Positions 10,885 to 21,261 of a DNA stretch of 34,020 nucleotides are shown piece by piece (position 1 is the first letter of the stretch; each line of letters opens with the position of its first letter). The stretch is taken from contig JARCRR010000124.1 in the NCBI GenBank assembly GCA_029850565.1, positions 1 to 34,020 of the forward strand, in the 5' to 3' direction. The position numbers and the translations under genes are program-made. This stretch comes from Gallionella sp. GTDB taxonomy: Bacteria > Pseudomonadota > Gammaproteobacteria > Burkholderiales > Gallionellaceae. The notes beneath the pieces are model-generated. The model saw nothing but the letters and a program-made list of their open reading frames with translations, was not told where the DNA came from and searched no databases.

Positions 10885-11235
10885 TTATTTATCGCGGCTC
10901 TTGCCAGCAGCTTCCAACTTGCCCAGATAGTCATGCCACATGGCATCTTGGTATTGCCCCAGCTCGTGCAGGTAATCCCACGAGAACAGCCCGGTATCGT
11001 GCCCATCATCAAAACTGATCTTGAGTGCGTATTGCCCGACGGGTTCGATACCGGTGATGCCTACATCTCGCTTGCCGACTTGCAGGGTCTCCTGCCCCTT
11101 GCCGTGGCCGCGCACTTCGGCGGAGGGTGAGTACACGCGCAGGAACTCGGCAGGCAATTTGTAACGCGCACCGTCGTCGAAAGCAATCTCAAGCACCTTG
11201 GACTTCTGGTGCAGGATGATGTCGGTGGGTGTCAT
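10885..11235 (-). CDS. DUF971 domain-containing protein (gamma-butyrobetaine hydroxylase-like N-terminal domain)
   Basis: MTPTDIILHQKSKVLEIAFDDGARYKLPAEFLRVYSPSAEVRGHG...YALKISFDDGHDTGLFSWDYLHELG. Confidence 0.9.
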   Translation of the reverse strand: MTPTDIILHQKSKVLEIAFDDGARYKLPAEFLRVYSPSAEVRGHGKGQETLQVGKRDVGITGIEPVGQYALKISFDDGHDTGLFSWDYLHELGQYQDAMWHDYLGKLEAAGKSRDK

Positions 11236-11717
11236 AGCGAGCGTATCTTTTTCAGCAGCGCGGTGGTGGAGCGCTCGTGCAGGAAAGGGATGCTGTGCAC
11301 CGAGCCGCCCCAGCCTTGCACTTCCTTGCTGCCCACGATGTTCTCCGGCTTCCAGTCGCCGCCCTTCACCAGCTTGTCTGGATGACAAGCGAGGACGAGA
11401 TTGAGCGGTGTGTCTTCGTCGAACTGCACCACCAGACTCACCGATTCCAGCGAAGCCAACACCGCCATGCGGTCGTCTTGCTGATTGATGGGGCGGTCGT
11501 CGCCTTTGCCTTGGCGCTTCACCGAGGCATCGCTGTTCACGCCGACGATGAGCGATGCGCCGAGTGCGCGCGCCTGTGCGAGGTAAGTGACATGGCCGCG
11601 ATGCAGCACATCGAAGCAACCGTTGGTGAACACCAGCGGACGCGGCAAGGCGGCGACCTTGGCTGCGAGGTCAGCGGCTGTGGCGATCTTGTCTTCAAAT
11701 GTAGGAGTTGGATACAC
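11232..11717 (-). CDS. rfaE2: D-glycero-beta-D-manno-heptose 1-phosphate adenylyltransferase (stand-alone HldE C-domain)
   Basis: LVFTNGCFDVLHRGHVTYLAQARALGASLIVGVNSDASVKRQGKGDDRPINQQDDR; 4-nt overlap with the next gene. Confidence 0.95.
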   Translation of the reverse strand: MYPTPTFEDKIATAADLAAKVAALPRPLVFTNGCFDVLHRGHVTYLAQARALGASLIVGVNSDASVKRQGKGDDRPINQQDDRMAVLASLESVSLVVQFDEDTPLNLVLACHPDKLVKGGDWKPENIVGSKEVQGWGGSVHSIPFLHERSTTALLKKIRSL

Positions 11718-11734
11718 ATAAACCTCTAGTAATT

Positions 11735-11801
11735 CGTCACACCGGCGAAGGCCGATGTCCAGTTGATTTAAACACTGGATTCCGGCCTGCGCCGGAATGA
11801 C
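11735..11801 (-). repeat. BIME/REP-like 67-bp element, copy B (inverted relative to copy A)
   Basis: Reverse complement GTCATTCCGGCGCAGGCCGGAATCCAGTGTTTAAATCAACTGGACATCGGCCTTCGCCGGTGTGACG aligns ungapped with copy A; differences are mainly in the central spacer. Confidence 0.85.
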
Positions 11802-11827
11802 GATATCTGAATATTCTTTGCTTACAC

Positions 11828-13007
<1,180 letters not shown>

Positions 13008-13352
13008 TTAAAGCTCGAATGCGTTCTTGACCCACTCGATACCCGATTCACCTTCGGGTGTGGTCAGCAAGATAGCGTCGAAGCGGCACGGCGGGATAAG
13101 GGGCAGATTGCTCAGATAGTGTTGCGCGGTATGCACGAGTTTGGCTTGCTTGCGCGCATCGATGCTGGCTGCCGCTCCGCCGAAATCACTGCGGCTGCGC
13201 ATACGCACCTCGGCGAACACCAAGGTGTCGCCATCCTTCAGGATGAGATCGATCTCGCCGTAACGGCAACGGTAATTGGCTTGGATGAGTCGCAGACCTT
13301 GCTGCTGCAGGAAGCGCGCCGCAGTCTGTTCGGCCTGCGCGCCCGACTTCAT
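13008..13352 (-). CDS. yraN: UPF0102 protein YraN
   Basis: AEQTAARFLQQQGLRLIQANYRCRYGEIDLILKDGDTLVFAEVRMRSRSDFGGAAASID, YraN nuclease-like core. Confidence 0.93.
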   Translation of the reverse strand: MKSGAQAEQTAARFLQQQGLRLIQANYRCRYGEIDLILKDGDTLVFAEVRMRSRSDFGGAAASIDARKQAKLVHTAQHYLSNLPLIPPCRFDAILLTTPEGESGIEWVKNAFEL

Positions 13353-14572
13353 TGCTGCGGCTTGCTTTCCACCAACTGGGGGCGTCCGTCGAGCGGAATA
13401 CCTTGGCCTTGGCGCAATACCGCAGGCATCGCTTCACGTTCCAGCAAGTGCCCGTTCAAGCCGATCTTGCCGGTCACGCCATCCATGGGCAGCGAGTTGA
13501 TGGTGTCGTGCTGGTAGAAGATTTGCAGCAAACGGTAGGCGTCGATACCGAGTGCATACAGACGTTCCATGTCTTGCGGCAAGGGCGGTACGACGCGCTG
13601 ATACACCATCACGGCCGGATGATCCGGCTGCAATACCCAAGGCATATCCACGAATCTCACTTCCGCCAGGTCGAAGTTCACCAGATTGTTGGCATTGCCG
13701 GAGAACACTTGCGAGCTCGCATAGACCGGCAACAGGTTGCTGATATAAGGACGCAGCAGACGCGCCTTATCCACCTCGGCAGCGAGGAACACCATGTTGC
13801 CCGGATCGGTCGGTATGAGTCGCAAAGGTGCTGTGTCGCCGGAGTAGACGATCTCGGACAGGATAATGCCGCCCGAGCGTTGCCAATTGCCCGAGAACGC
13901 TTGCGCCAGACGCTTCGACAACGCCGTGTCGGTGCGCACGATGGTCGCGCTCAACAGTCCGGCCTTGGTCGCCAACTCCGCGACTTGGTGAGCCTCTTGA
14001 TCCGCAGGCAGGCCGAAGAAATAAAGCTGATCGGCACGGGGTGCATCGATCACGTTCAGCGCCAAAGTCGGCACCGCCACCTTGGAGCTGGTTGCCAGTG
14101 CGACCACGCCATTACGGGTGAGCGGGCCGGCAACAGAAAGCGCTCCCGCTTTGATCGCTCGTTGGTACAGCGCGAGCACTTCCGTCTTTTCGTCGTTGCA
14201 AGGGTAGATGCGCACCGGCAGGCCGTTCGCTTGTTGGGCGGCAGCAGCCATGAAGCCTTGCTGGACGGCTTCCGCCGCTTTGCCGAATGCAGCCGATTTC
14301 AACGGCAGGATCAATGCGATGTGATGCTCTGTCGGCTCGTTTGGAACAGCTTCGCCAGAGGAAACGACCTCGACTGCCGGCTCGGTGACCACACCGGTGG
14401 TGGCGACCGGCTGTGCCGAAGCGGGTGTCGTGGTTGGCGCTTTAGCTGTGTGTGCAGGCGCTGGAACGGCAGAGGTCGTCGCAGGCGGAGTGGCGCAGCC
14501 AAAAAGGCTCACGTATAGTGCGGCGATCAACAAACCGCGTAACCATTTCGATTCAGAGGCGACAACTTGCAT
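13349..14572 (-). CDS. lpoA: Penicillin-binding protein activator LpoA-like lipoprotein
   Basis: N-terminal lipobox region LYVSLFGCATPP; HIALILPLKSAAFGKAAEAVQQGFMAAA, periplasmic binding-like LppC/LpoA domain; between rsmI and yraN. Start 14572 chosen; 14587 possible. Confidence 0.88.
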   Translation of the reverse strand: MQVVASESKWLRGLLIAALYVSLFGCATPPATTSAVPAPAHTAKAPTTTPASAQPVATTGVVTEPAVEVVSSGEAVPNEPTEHHIALILPLKSAAFGKAAEAVQQGFMAAAAQQANGLPVRIYPCNDEKTEVLALYQRAIKAGALSVAGPLTRNGVVALATSSKVAVPTLALNVIDAPRADQLYFFGLPADQEAHQVAELATKAGLLSATIVRTDTALSKRLAQAFSGNWQRSGGIILSEIVYSGDTAPLRLIPTDPGNMVFLAAEVDKARLLRPYISNLLPVYASSQVFSGNANNLVNFDLAEVRFVDMPWVLQPDHPAVMVYQRVVPPLPQDMERLYALGIDAYRLLQIFYQHDTINSLPMDGVTGKIGLNGHLLEREAMPAVLRQGQGIPLDGRPQLVESKPQQ

Positions 14573-15427
14573 ATCAAAGCCGATCAAAAATTGGAGTGCG
14601 CATTATATGTAGTCGCCACCCCGATTGGGAACTTAAGCGATATTACTTTGCGCGCAATCGAAGTATTGAGCGCAGCCGACACCATCGCAGCAGAAGACAC
14701 GCGCAATACCAAGTATCTATTGCAGCATCACGGAATCAACGATGCGCGCCTGTTGGCTTTGCATCAGCACAACGAGCGCGGCGCGGCGGAGAAGATCGTC
14801 GCGCTATTGGGCCAAGGCCTCAGCGTCGCACTGGTGACCGACGCGGGAACGCCCACGGTGAGCGATCCCGGTGCGTTGCTGGTCGATGCGGTACGCAATG
14901 CCGGATACCGTGTCATCCCCATTCCGGGCGCAAGCGCCGTCGTCACCGCGTTGTCCGCCTCCGGTCTGAGTGCGCCACATTTCCTGTTCTATGGCTTCCT
15001 GCCCAACAAATCCAGCGCACGCTGTAGCGCCTTGCAGACATTGGTCGAGCATCCCTACACCCTGGTGTTCTACGAAGCACCGCACCGTATCCTGGATTGT
15101 GCGAAGGACCTGCTCACCGTGTTCGGCGGCGAGCGCGAGGTCGTGTTCGCGCGCGAGATCACCAAGTTGTTCGAGAGCCTCCACCGCTGCAAATTGAGCG
15201 CGGCCTTGGATTGGCTGAACAGCGACCCCAACAACCTGCGCGGCGAGTTCGTACTGTTGGTCTCCGGCGCACAGCCGCGCGAAGGCTTGGATGCGGAGAC
15301 CGAGAAGACCTTGTCTCTGTTGCTGGAGGAGTTGCCGCTCAAACAGGCGGTGCAACTGGCGGTGAAGATCACGGGCGGCAACAAGAACGAGTTATATGAG
15401 CGCGCGCTTGCCCTCAAGCAACAATGA
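14567..15427 (+). CDS. rsmI: 16S rRNA (cytidine(1402)-2'-O)-methyltransferase
   Basis: ALYVVATPIGNLSDITLRAIEVLSAADTIAAEDTRNTKYLLQHHGI...VTDAGTPTVSDPG...PIPGASAVVTALSASGL. TTG start with upstream AGAGG. Confidence 0.96.
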   Translation: MHIKADQKLECALYVVATPIGNLSDITLRAIEVLSAADTIAAEDTRNTKYLLQHHGINDARLLALHQHNERGAAEKIVALLGQGLSVALVTDAGTPTVSDPGALLVDAVRNAGYRVIPIPGASAVVTALSASGLSAPHFLFYGFLPNKSSARCSALQTLVEHPYTLVFYEAPHRILDCAKDLLTVFGGEREVVFAREITKLFESLHRCKLSAALDWLNSDPNNLRGEFVLLVSGAQPREGLDAETEKTLSLLLEELPLKQAVQLAVKITGGNKNELYERALALKQQ

Positions 15428-15502
15428 GGAAACGGTTGTTATCTGTTTGCCCTTTGCTAAACTTCGGCCACAACGATCAATGACCAAAGGTTGCATGACA
15501 CC

Positions 15503-16633
15503 ATGCTGAACAAGCTCATCACACTTTCATTGCTGGCGCTTTTGAGCGCCTGCGGTGGCGGCAACAAACCTGCCGCCGGTGCGGCACCCGCCGCCCCGCC
15601 TCCACCCGAGGTCGAAGTGATAACCGTAGCCCCCGGCGATGCGACCTTCACGCAAGACCTGCCGGGACGTGTGCAGGCTTATCGCACGGCGCAAGTGCGT
15701 GCCCGTGTGGATGGCGTGGTGGAAGCGCGATTATTCAAAGAAGGTGGCGAGGTAAAAGCAGGAACGCAATTGTTCCGCATCGACGCACGCAGCTACCAGG
15801 CGACCGCCGAGGCCGCCAAAGCAGATGCAATGCTGGCGAAGGAGACCGTCGAGCGCTACAAGCGCCTGCGCGAGATCAACGGCATCAGCCAGCAAGACCT
15901 CGATCTGGCGCAGAACAAAGCCAAGCAAGCCGAGGCTGCGCGCATCAAAGCGGAAGAAGATTTGGAGCACGCCAATGTGCCCGCCCCGCTTTCCGGCCAC
16001 ATCGGGCGCGCCCAAGTCACCGAGGGCGCATTGGTCAGCAAGAGTAGCGCGACCCTGCTCGCCACCATCGAGCAGCTCGATCCGGTCTACATCAATTTCA
16101 CCCAATCCAGTGCCGAGCTGTCGCGTTTGCGCCGCGCGGTTGCGACAGGCGTCATGAAGCGTGCCGACTCGGCCAAGGTCGAGTTGCTGCTCGAAGACGG
16201 CAGCATCTATACACAGACCGGCAACATCCACTTCAGCGATATGGCGGTCGACCCCTCCACCGGGTCGGTGGCTTTGCGCGCCGAGTTCCCCAATGCCAAG
16301 CGTGATCTGTTGCCCGGTATGTTCGTGCGCATCCGCTTCCCCGAAGCCATCGCCGAGAACGTCATCCGTGTTCCGCAACGCGCAGTGCAGGCGAACACAC
16401 AAGGACAATTCGTGATGGTGGTCGGCGCGGACGGCAAAGCCAATCCGCAACCGGTCAAGACGGGTGGCATGGCCTCCACCGACTTTGTCATCCTCAGCGG
16501 ACTCAAAGGCGGTGAGCAAGTCATCGTCAACGGCTTGCAGAAGGCACGCCCGGGCACCGTGGTGAAAGCCGTCCCCGTGGTCGAGACGATGAAGTTGGAC
16601 AAGCAGCTCACCGCTCCCGCACCTTCCAAGTAA
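15503..16633 (+). CDS. RND efflux periplasmic adaptor (MexA/AcrA family lipoprotein)
   Basis: Lipobox LLALLSACGGG; VEVITVAPGDATFTQDLPGRVQAYRTAQVRARVDGVVEARLFKEGGEVKAGTQLFRID. Confidence 0.96.
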   Translation: MLNKLITLSLLALLSACGGGNKPAAGAAPAAPPPPEVEVITVAPGDATFTQDLPGRVQAYRTAQVRARVDGVVEARLFKEGGEVKAGTQLFRIDARSYQATAEAAKADAMLAKETVERYKRLREINGISQQDLDLAQNKAKQAEAARIKAEEDLEHANVPAPLSGHIGRAQVTEGALVSKSSATLLATIEQLDPVYINFTQSSAELSRLRRAVATGVMKRADSAKVELLLEDGSIYTQTGNIHFSDMAVDPSTGSVALRAEFPNAKRDLLPGMFVRIRFPEAIAENVIRVPQRAVQANTQGQFVMVVGADGKANPQPVKTGGMASTDFVILSGLKGGEQVIVNGLQKARPGTVVKAVPVVETMKLDKQLTAPAPSK

Positions 16634-16637
16634 ACCC

Positions 16638-19600
16638 ATGTTCGCCAAATTCTTCATCGACCGCCCCATCTTCGCCTGGGTCATCGCCATCATCATCCTG
16701 ATGGCGGGGGTGCTCGCTTTGCGCGGCTTGCCCGTGACACAGTACCCGCCCGTCGCGCCACCTGCACTTTCTGTTTCCATCAACTATCCCGGCGCTTCGG
16801 CACAGGTCATCGAAGAGACCGCCATCGCGCTCATCGAGCAGGAACTGAACGGCGTCGAGAACCTGCTCTACATGGAATCGGCTTCCGAGTTGGGTAGCGG
16901 CAGCATCACGCTGACCTACGAGACGGGTACCGACCTCAACCTCGCCTCCGTCGAAGCGCAGAACCGCGTGAAGCGCGTCGAGGCGCGTCTGCCGGAAGAG
17001 GTGCGCCGACTCGGCATCACCACCAACAAATCGGCGCGCAACTATGTGATGTTCGTCGCGCTCATCTCGCCGGACAAGACATACGACAGCGTGGGTCTGG
17101 GCAGCTTCGTGAGCGCCAGCGTGATCGACAGCATCAAGCGTGTGCCGGGCGTGGGCGAAGCGCTGATGTTCGGCACCGAATACTCGATGCGCCTGTGGCT
17201 CAAGCCGGATCGTTTGCAGGCGTATGGCCTGTCCCCTGCCGATGTCTCCAAAGCGGTGCGTGCACAGAACACGCAACTGGCGATGGGCGAGCTGGGGCAA
17301 CTGCCTGCCGCACCGGGGCAACAGCTCAACGCCGTGATCGTCACGCGCAGTCGCTTGGCCTCGGTGGAGGAGTTCGGCAACGTCATCATCCGCACCAATC
17401 CCGATGGCTCCAGCTTGCGCGTGAAGGATGTCGCCCGTGTCGAACTGGGCGCGCAGGATTACGCGCGCCAATCGCGTCTGGATGGTCAGCCCTCCGCCAA
17501 CATCGCCATCCGTTTGGCTCCCGGTGCGAACGCGCTGGAAACGGTTGGCGCGGTGAAGGCGCGCATGGGCGAACTGGAGAAGAGCTTCCCCAAGGGAGTG
17601 AGTTGGCTGGTGCCGTATGACACCTCGAAGTTCATCGACATCTCCATCAAAGAAGTGCTGAAGAGTCTGGCCGAGGCGCTGTTGCTCGTGGTGCTGGTGA
17701 TGTACCTGTTCCTCGGCAACATCCGCGCCACCATCATTCCCACCATCGTCATTCCCGTCGCACTCGTGGGTGCCTTGGTCGGCCTGTATCTGCTGGGCTA
17801 TTCCATCAACGTGCTGACGCTGTTCGCGATGGTGCTCGCCATCGGTATCGTGGTGGACGATGCCATCGTGGTGGTAGAGAACGTGGAGCGCATCATGGCG
17901 ACGGAAGGATTGTCGCCGCGCGACGCCACGCGCAAGGCGATGGATCAGATCATCGGCGCCATCATCGCCATCACCTTGGTGCTGTCGGCGGTGTTCATCC
18001 CGATGTCGCTGTTCGGCGGCTCCACGGGCGCGATCTATCGCCAGTTCGCCGTGACGCTGTTGCTGACCATGGGCTTCTCGGCCTTGATGGCGGTGACGCT
18101 CACCCCCGCGCTGTGTGCTTCCATCTTGAAGAAGGAGGATGCAAAACCGCACGGCCCCTTTGGCTTGTTCTTTGAGAAGGTGACCCAGCGCTACACACGA
18201 AGCATCAACTCAGTGGTGCGCAAGACCGCGCGTTATCTGGTGATCTATGTGGTCATCATCATCGCCATGGGTTGGCTGTTCACCAAGTTGCCGGGCAGCT
18301 TCCTGCCGGAAGAAGACCAAGGCTATTTCGTCAACGTCATCCAACTGCCTGCGGGTGCCACACAGGAACGCACGATGGAAGTGTTGGAGCAAGTCGAACA
18401 GCACTACCTCAAGCTGCCTGAAGTGGAACACGTAGTAGCGGTAGCGGGCTTCTCCTTCTTCGGTCGCGGGCAGAACGCCGCTATCGCTTTCGTGCGTCTG
18501 AAAGGTTGGGATGTGCGCCCCGAAAAGGAAAGCAGCGCTCCCTCGCTAGTGCGCAAAGCGAACAAGGAGTTGTCGCGCATCAAACAGGCGATGATCTTCG
18601 CCATCAACCCGCCCTCCATCCCCGAGCTATCTGCCACGGGCGGTTTCGATTTCCGCTTGCAAGACCGTAGCGGACAAGGGCGCGAGAAGTTGTTGGAAGC
18701 ACGCAACATGATGTTGGGCATGACCGCACAGAACCCCGCGTTGGCAGGTGTGCGCCCAGAAGGACAAGAAGCCGGCCCACAACTATTGCTGGACATCGAC
18801 CGCCTCAAAGCGGAAGCACTCGGCGTCTCCTCCGCCGATCTGAACGAGACCTTGCAATCGCTGTTGGGCGTGGCCTACATCAACGACTTCGTGCGGCAGG
18901 GACGTATCTTGCGCGTGCAGATGCAAGCCGAGGCTGATTCGCGCCGCACACCGGAAGACATCCTCAAGGTCACCGTGCGCAACAACAAGGGCGGCATGGT
19001 ACCGCTGTCCGAGTTGGCGACCCCGCGCTGGACCGTCGGCTCGCCCAAATTGGATCGCTACAACGGCATCCCTTCGATGAAGATCTCGGGTGCGGCCGCA
19101 CCGGGTCGCAGCACCGGCGAAGCGATGGCCGCGATGGCAGACATCGCGCAGAAGCTGCCGCCCGGTTTCGGCTATGAATGGTCGGCCACTTCACGCGAGG
19201 AGATGATGTCTGGCGCGCAAGCACCGTTGCTGTTCGCCATCTCGTTGTTCGTGGTGTTCCTGTGTCTGGCGGCGTTGTACGAGAGCTGGTCTATCCCATT
19301 CGCCGTCATGCTGGTGGTACCGCTCGGCATCTTCGGCGCGATCCTGGCGGTGAATCTACGTGGCTTGCCCAACGACATCTACTTCAAGGTCGGCCTCATC
19401 GCCATCATCGGTCTGTCGGCGAAGAACGCCATCCTGATCATCGAGTTCGCGCGCAAGTTGCAAGACGAGGGGATGAAACTCATCGACGCCACCGTCGAAG
19501 CGTGCCGCCTGCGTTTCCGTCCTATCCTGATGACCTCCATCGCCTTCATCGCGGGCGTGTCGCCGCTGGCGTTCTCCACCGGTGCTGGCGCGCAAAGCCG

Positions 19601-19742
19601 CCACGCCATCGGCACCGGTGTGATGGGCGGCATGTTGGCCGCCACCGTGCTGGCGGTGTTCCTCGTGCCGGTGTTCTTCGTGGTGGTGCGCAAGTTCTTC
19701 CCCGGGCATGCGCGCAATGAGAGTGAATACGAAGACGACTAG
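16638..19742 (+). CDS. RND efflux pump inner-membrane transporter (HAE1, AcrB/MexB family)
   Basis: 1034 aa; [62 protein letters not shown]-type N-terminus, [18 protein letters not shown]. Confidence 0.97.
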   Translation: [1034 protein letters not shown]

Positions 19743-19769
19743 GCCGGTCTGAAGCAGGCTCAATAGCGT

Positions 19770-19800
19770 TACAATTCCGGCTCATCCATTGAGCCGGAAT
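19770..19800 (+). promoter_or_regulatory. pyrC leader: -10-like TACAAT (19770-19775) overlapping a perfect hairpin/palindrome (19774-19800)
   Basis: ATTCCGGCTCA (19774-19784) / TCCAT loop / TGAGCCGGAAT (19790-19800), 11/11 bp stem, ending 6 nt before the pyrC ATG; no T-tract follows. Confidence 0.7.
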
Positions 19801-19806
19801 CATTTC

Positions 19807-20841
19807 ATGCAACAACTCACCCTTACCCGCCCCGACGACTGGCACTTGCACCTGCGCGATGATGCGCTGATGGCCTCGGTGCTGCCCGACACCGCACGCC
19901 AGTTCGCGCGCGCCATCGTTATGCCCAATCTGCGCCCGCCCGTTACCACCACCGCGCAGGCCGTGGCCTACCGCGAGCGCATCCTCGCTGCACTACCTGC
20001 TGGCATGAAGTTCGAGCCGCTGATGACGCTGTACCTCACCGACAACACCAGCGCGGAAGAGATCAAGAAAGCCAAAGCCAGCGGTGTGGTGCATGCGGTG
20101 AAGCTGTACCCCGCAGGGGCGACCACCAACTCCGACGCGGGGGTCACCGATCTGCGCAAGACCTACGCCGCACTGGAAGAGATGCAACGCTGCGGCATGC
20201 CGTTCCTGGTGCATGGTGAAGTGACCGCCAGCGACATCGACATCTTCGACCGCGAAGCCGTGTTCATCGAACGCGTGATGCAACCGCTGTTGAAAGACCT
20301 GCCGAACCTGCGCGTGGTGTTCGAACACATCACCACCAAAGATGCCGCACAGTTCGTAACCGAAGCGCCGGACACCATCGCCGCCACGCTCACCCCGCAA
20401 CACCTGCTCTACAACCGCAACGCCATGCTGGTCGGCGGCATCCGCCCACACTTCTACTGCCTGCCGATTCTCAAACGCGAAACACACCGCGAAGCTTTGG
20501 TGAAAGCCGCCACCAGCGGCAGCAAAAAATTCTTCCTCGGCACCGACAGCGCCCCGCACGCGCAACACACCAAAGAGAACGCCTGCGGCTGCGCCGGATG
20601 CTACAGTGCGCACAACGCCATCGAACTGTATGCCGAAGCTTTCGAGGCTGCGGGTGCGTTGGATAAACTCGAAGCATTCGCGAGTTTCTACGGCGCGGAT
20701 TACTACGGCCTACCGCGCAACAAAGAGACCATCACCTTGCGTAAGGAAGAGTGGCAAGTGCCTGCGTCGGTGGGGTTTGGCGAGCATCAGCTTGTGCCAC
20801 TAAGGGCGGGGGAGAAGATGAAGTGGAAGTTGGTGGAATGA
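19807..20841 (+). CDS. pyrC: Dihydroorotase (class II, PyrC)
   Basis: [48 protein letters not shown]...[22 protein letters not shown]. Confidence 0.97.
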   Translation: MQQLTLTRPDDWHLHLRDDALMASVLPDTARQFARAIVMPNLRPPVTTTAQAVAYRERILAALPAGMKFEPLMTLYLTDNTSAEEIKKAKASGVVHAVKLYPAGATTNSDAGVTDLRKTYAALEEMQRCGMPFLVHGEVTASDIDIFDREAVFIERVMQPLLKDLPNLRVVFEHITTKDAAQFVTEAPDTIAATLTPQHLLYNRNAMLVGGIRPHFYCLPILKRETHREALVKAATSGSKKFFLGTDSAPHAQHTKENACGCAGCYSAHNAIELYAEAFEAAGALDKLEAFASFYGADYYGLPRNKETITLRKEEWQVPASVGFGEHQLVPLRAGEKMKWKLVE

Positions 20842-20916
20842 CGATGTATATTCGAAAACTGAAAGATGTAGCAAGCAACTTTTGAAGTTCAATTTAATCT
20901 TTAAGGAGAAAACGTA

Positions 20917-21174
20917 ATGAGTTTTATGTTCCCTGTTGTATTGGTTGTAATCGGATTCTTTTTTTATCGTGCGTTTAAAAAACATTCATCAACACCAACC
21001 TTTGATGATTACCGCAATAACTATCCTGAATTGGTCAAGGATGGAAAAATCACATGCCACAAATGTTCGGGCAAAGATATTTTCGTTAAAACAATCGGTA
21101 AAACACCAACCTCATTACTGAATCATCATCTTTGTAAAACTTGTGGAACTACGTTGTTTCGCTCTTCAACCTAA
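20917..21174 (+). CDS. Hypothetical membrane-anchored zinc-ribbon protein
   Basis: N-terminal TM (MFPVVLVVIGFFFYRAF) and CHKC...CKTC pairs; AAGGAG ribosome-binding site upstream. Confidence 0.7.
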   Translation: MSFMFPVVLVVIGFFFYRAFKKHSSTPTFDDYRNNYPELVKDGKITCHKCSGKDIFVKTIGKTPTSLLNHHLCKTCGTTLFRSST

Positions 21175-21261
21175 GCTTGGCAAACGGGTTGAATAACGCG
21201 GCAATCTCACTTATTGAGCGTCGATTCGCTTAATTCAATTCACAACCTACACGTAATATAA

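Noticed and set aside
13352-14518. 388-aa plus-strand ORF opposite lpoA
   Set aside because: Shadow ORF; the minus strand encodes a convincing lipoprotein with LppC/LpoA domain and conserved synteny.
16608-18152. 514-aa His/Arg/Gln-rich minus-strand ORF
   Set aside because: Antisense to the RND pump gene; low-complexity composition typical of spurious reverse-frame translation.
19774-19800. Rho-independent terminator for the RND operon
   Set aside because: Stem is strong but no T-tract follows and it abuts the pyrC start; better explained as leader or operator structure.
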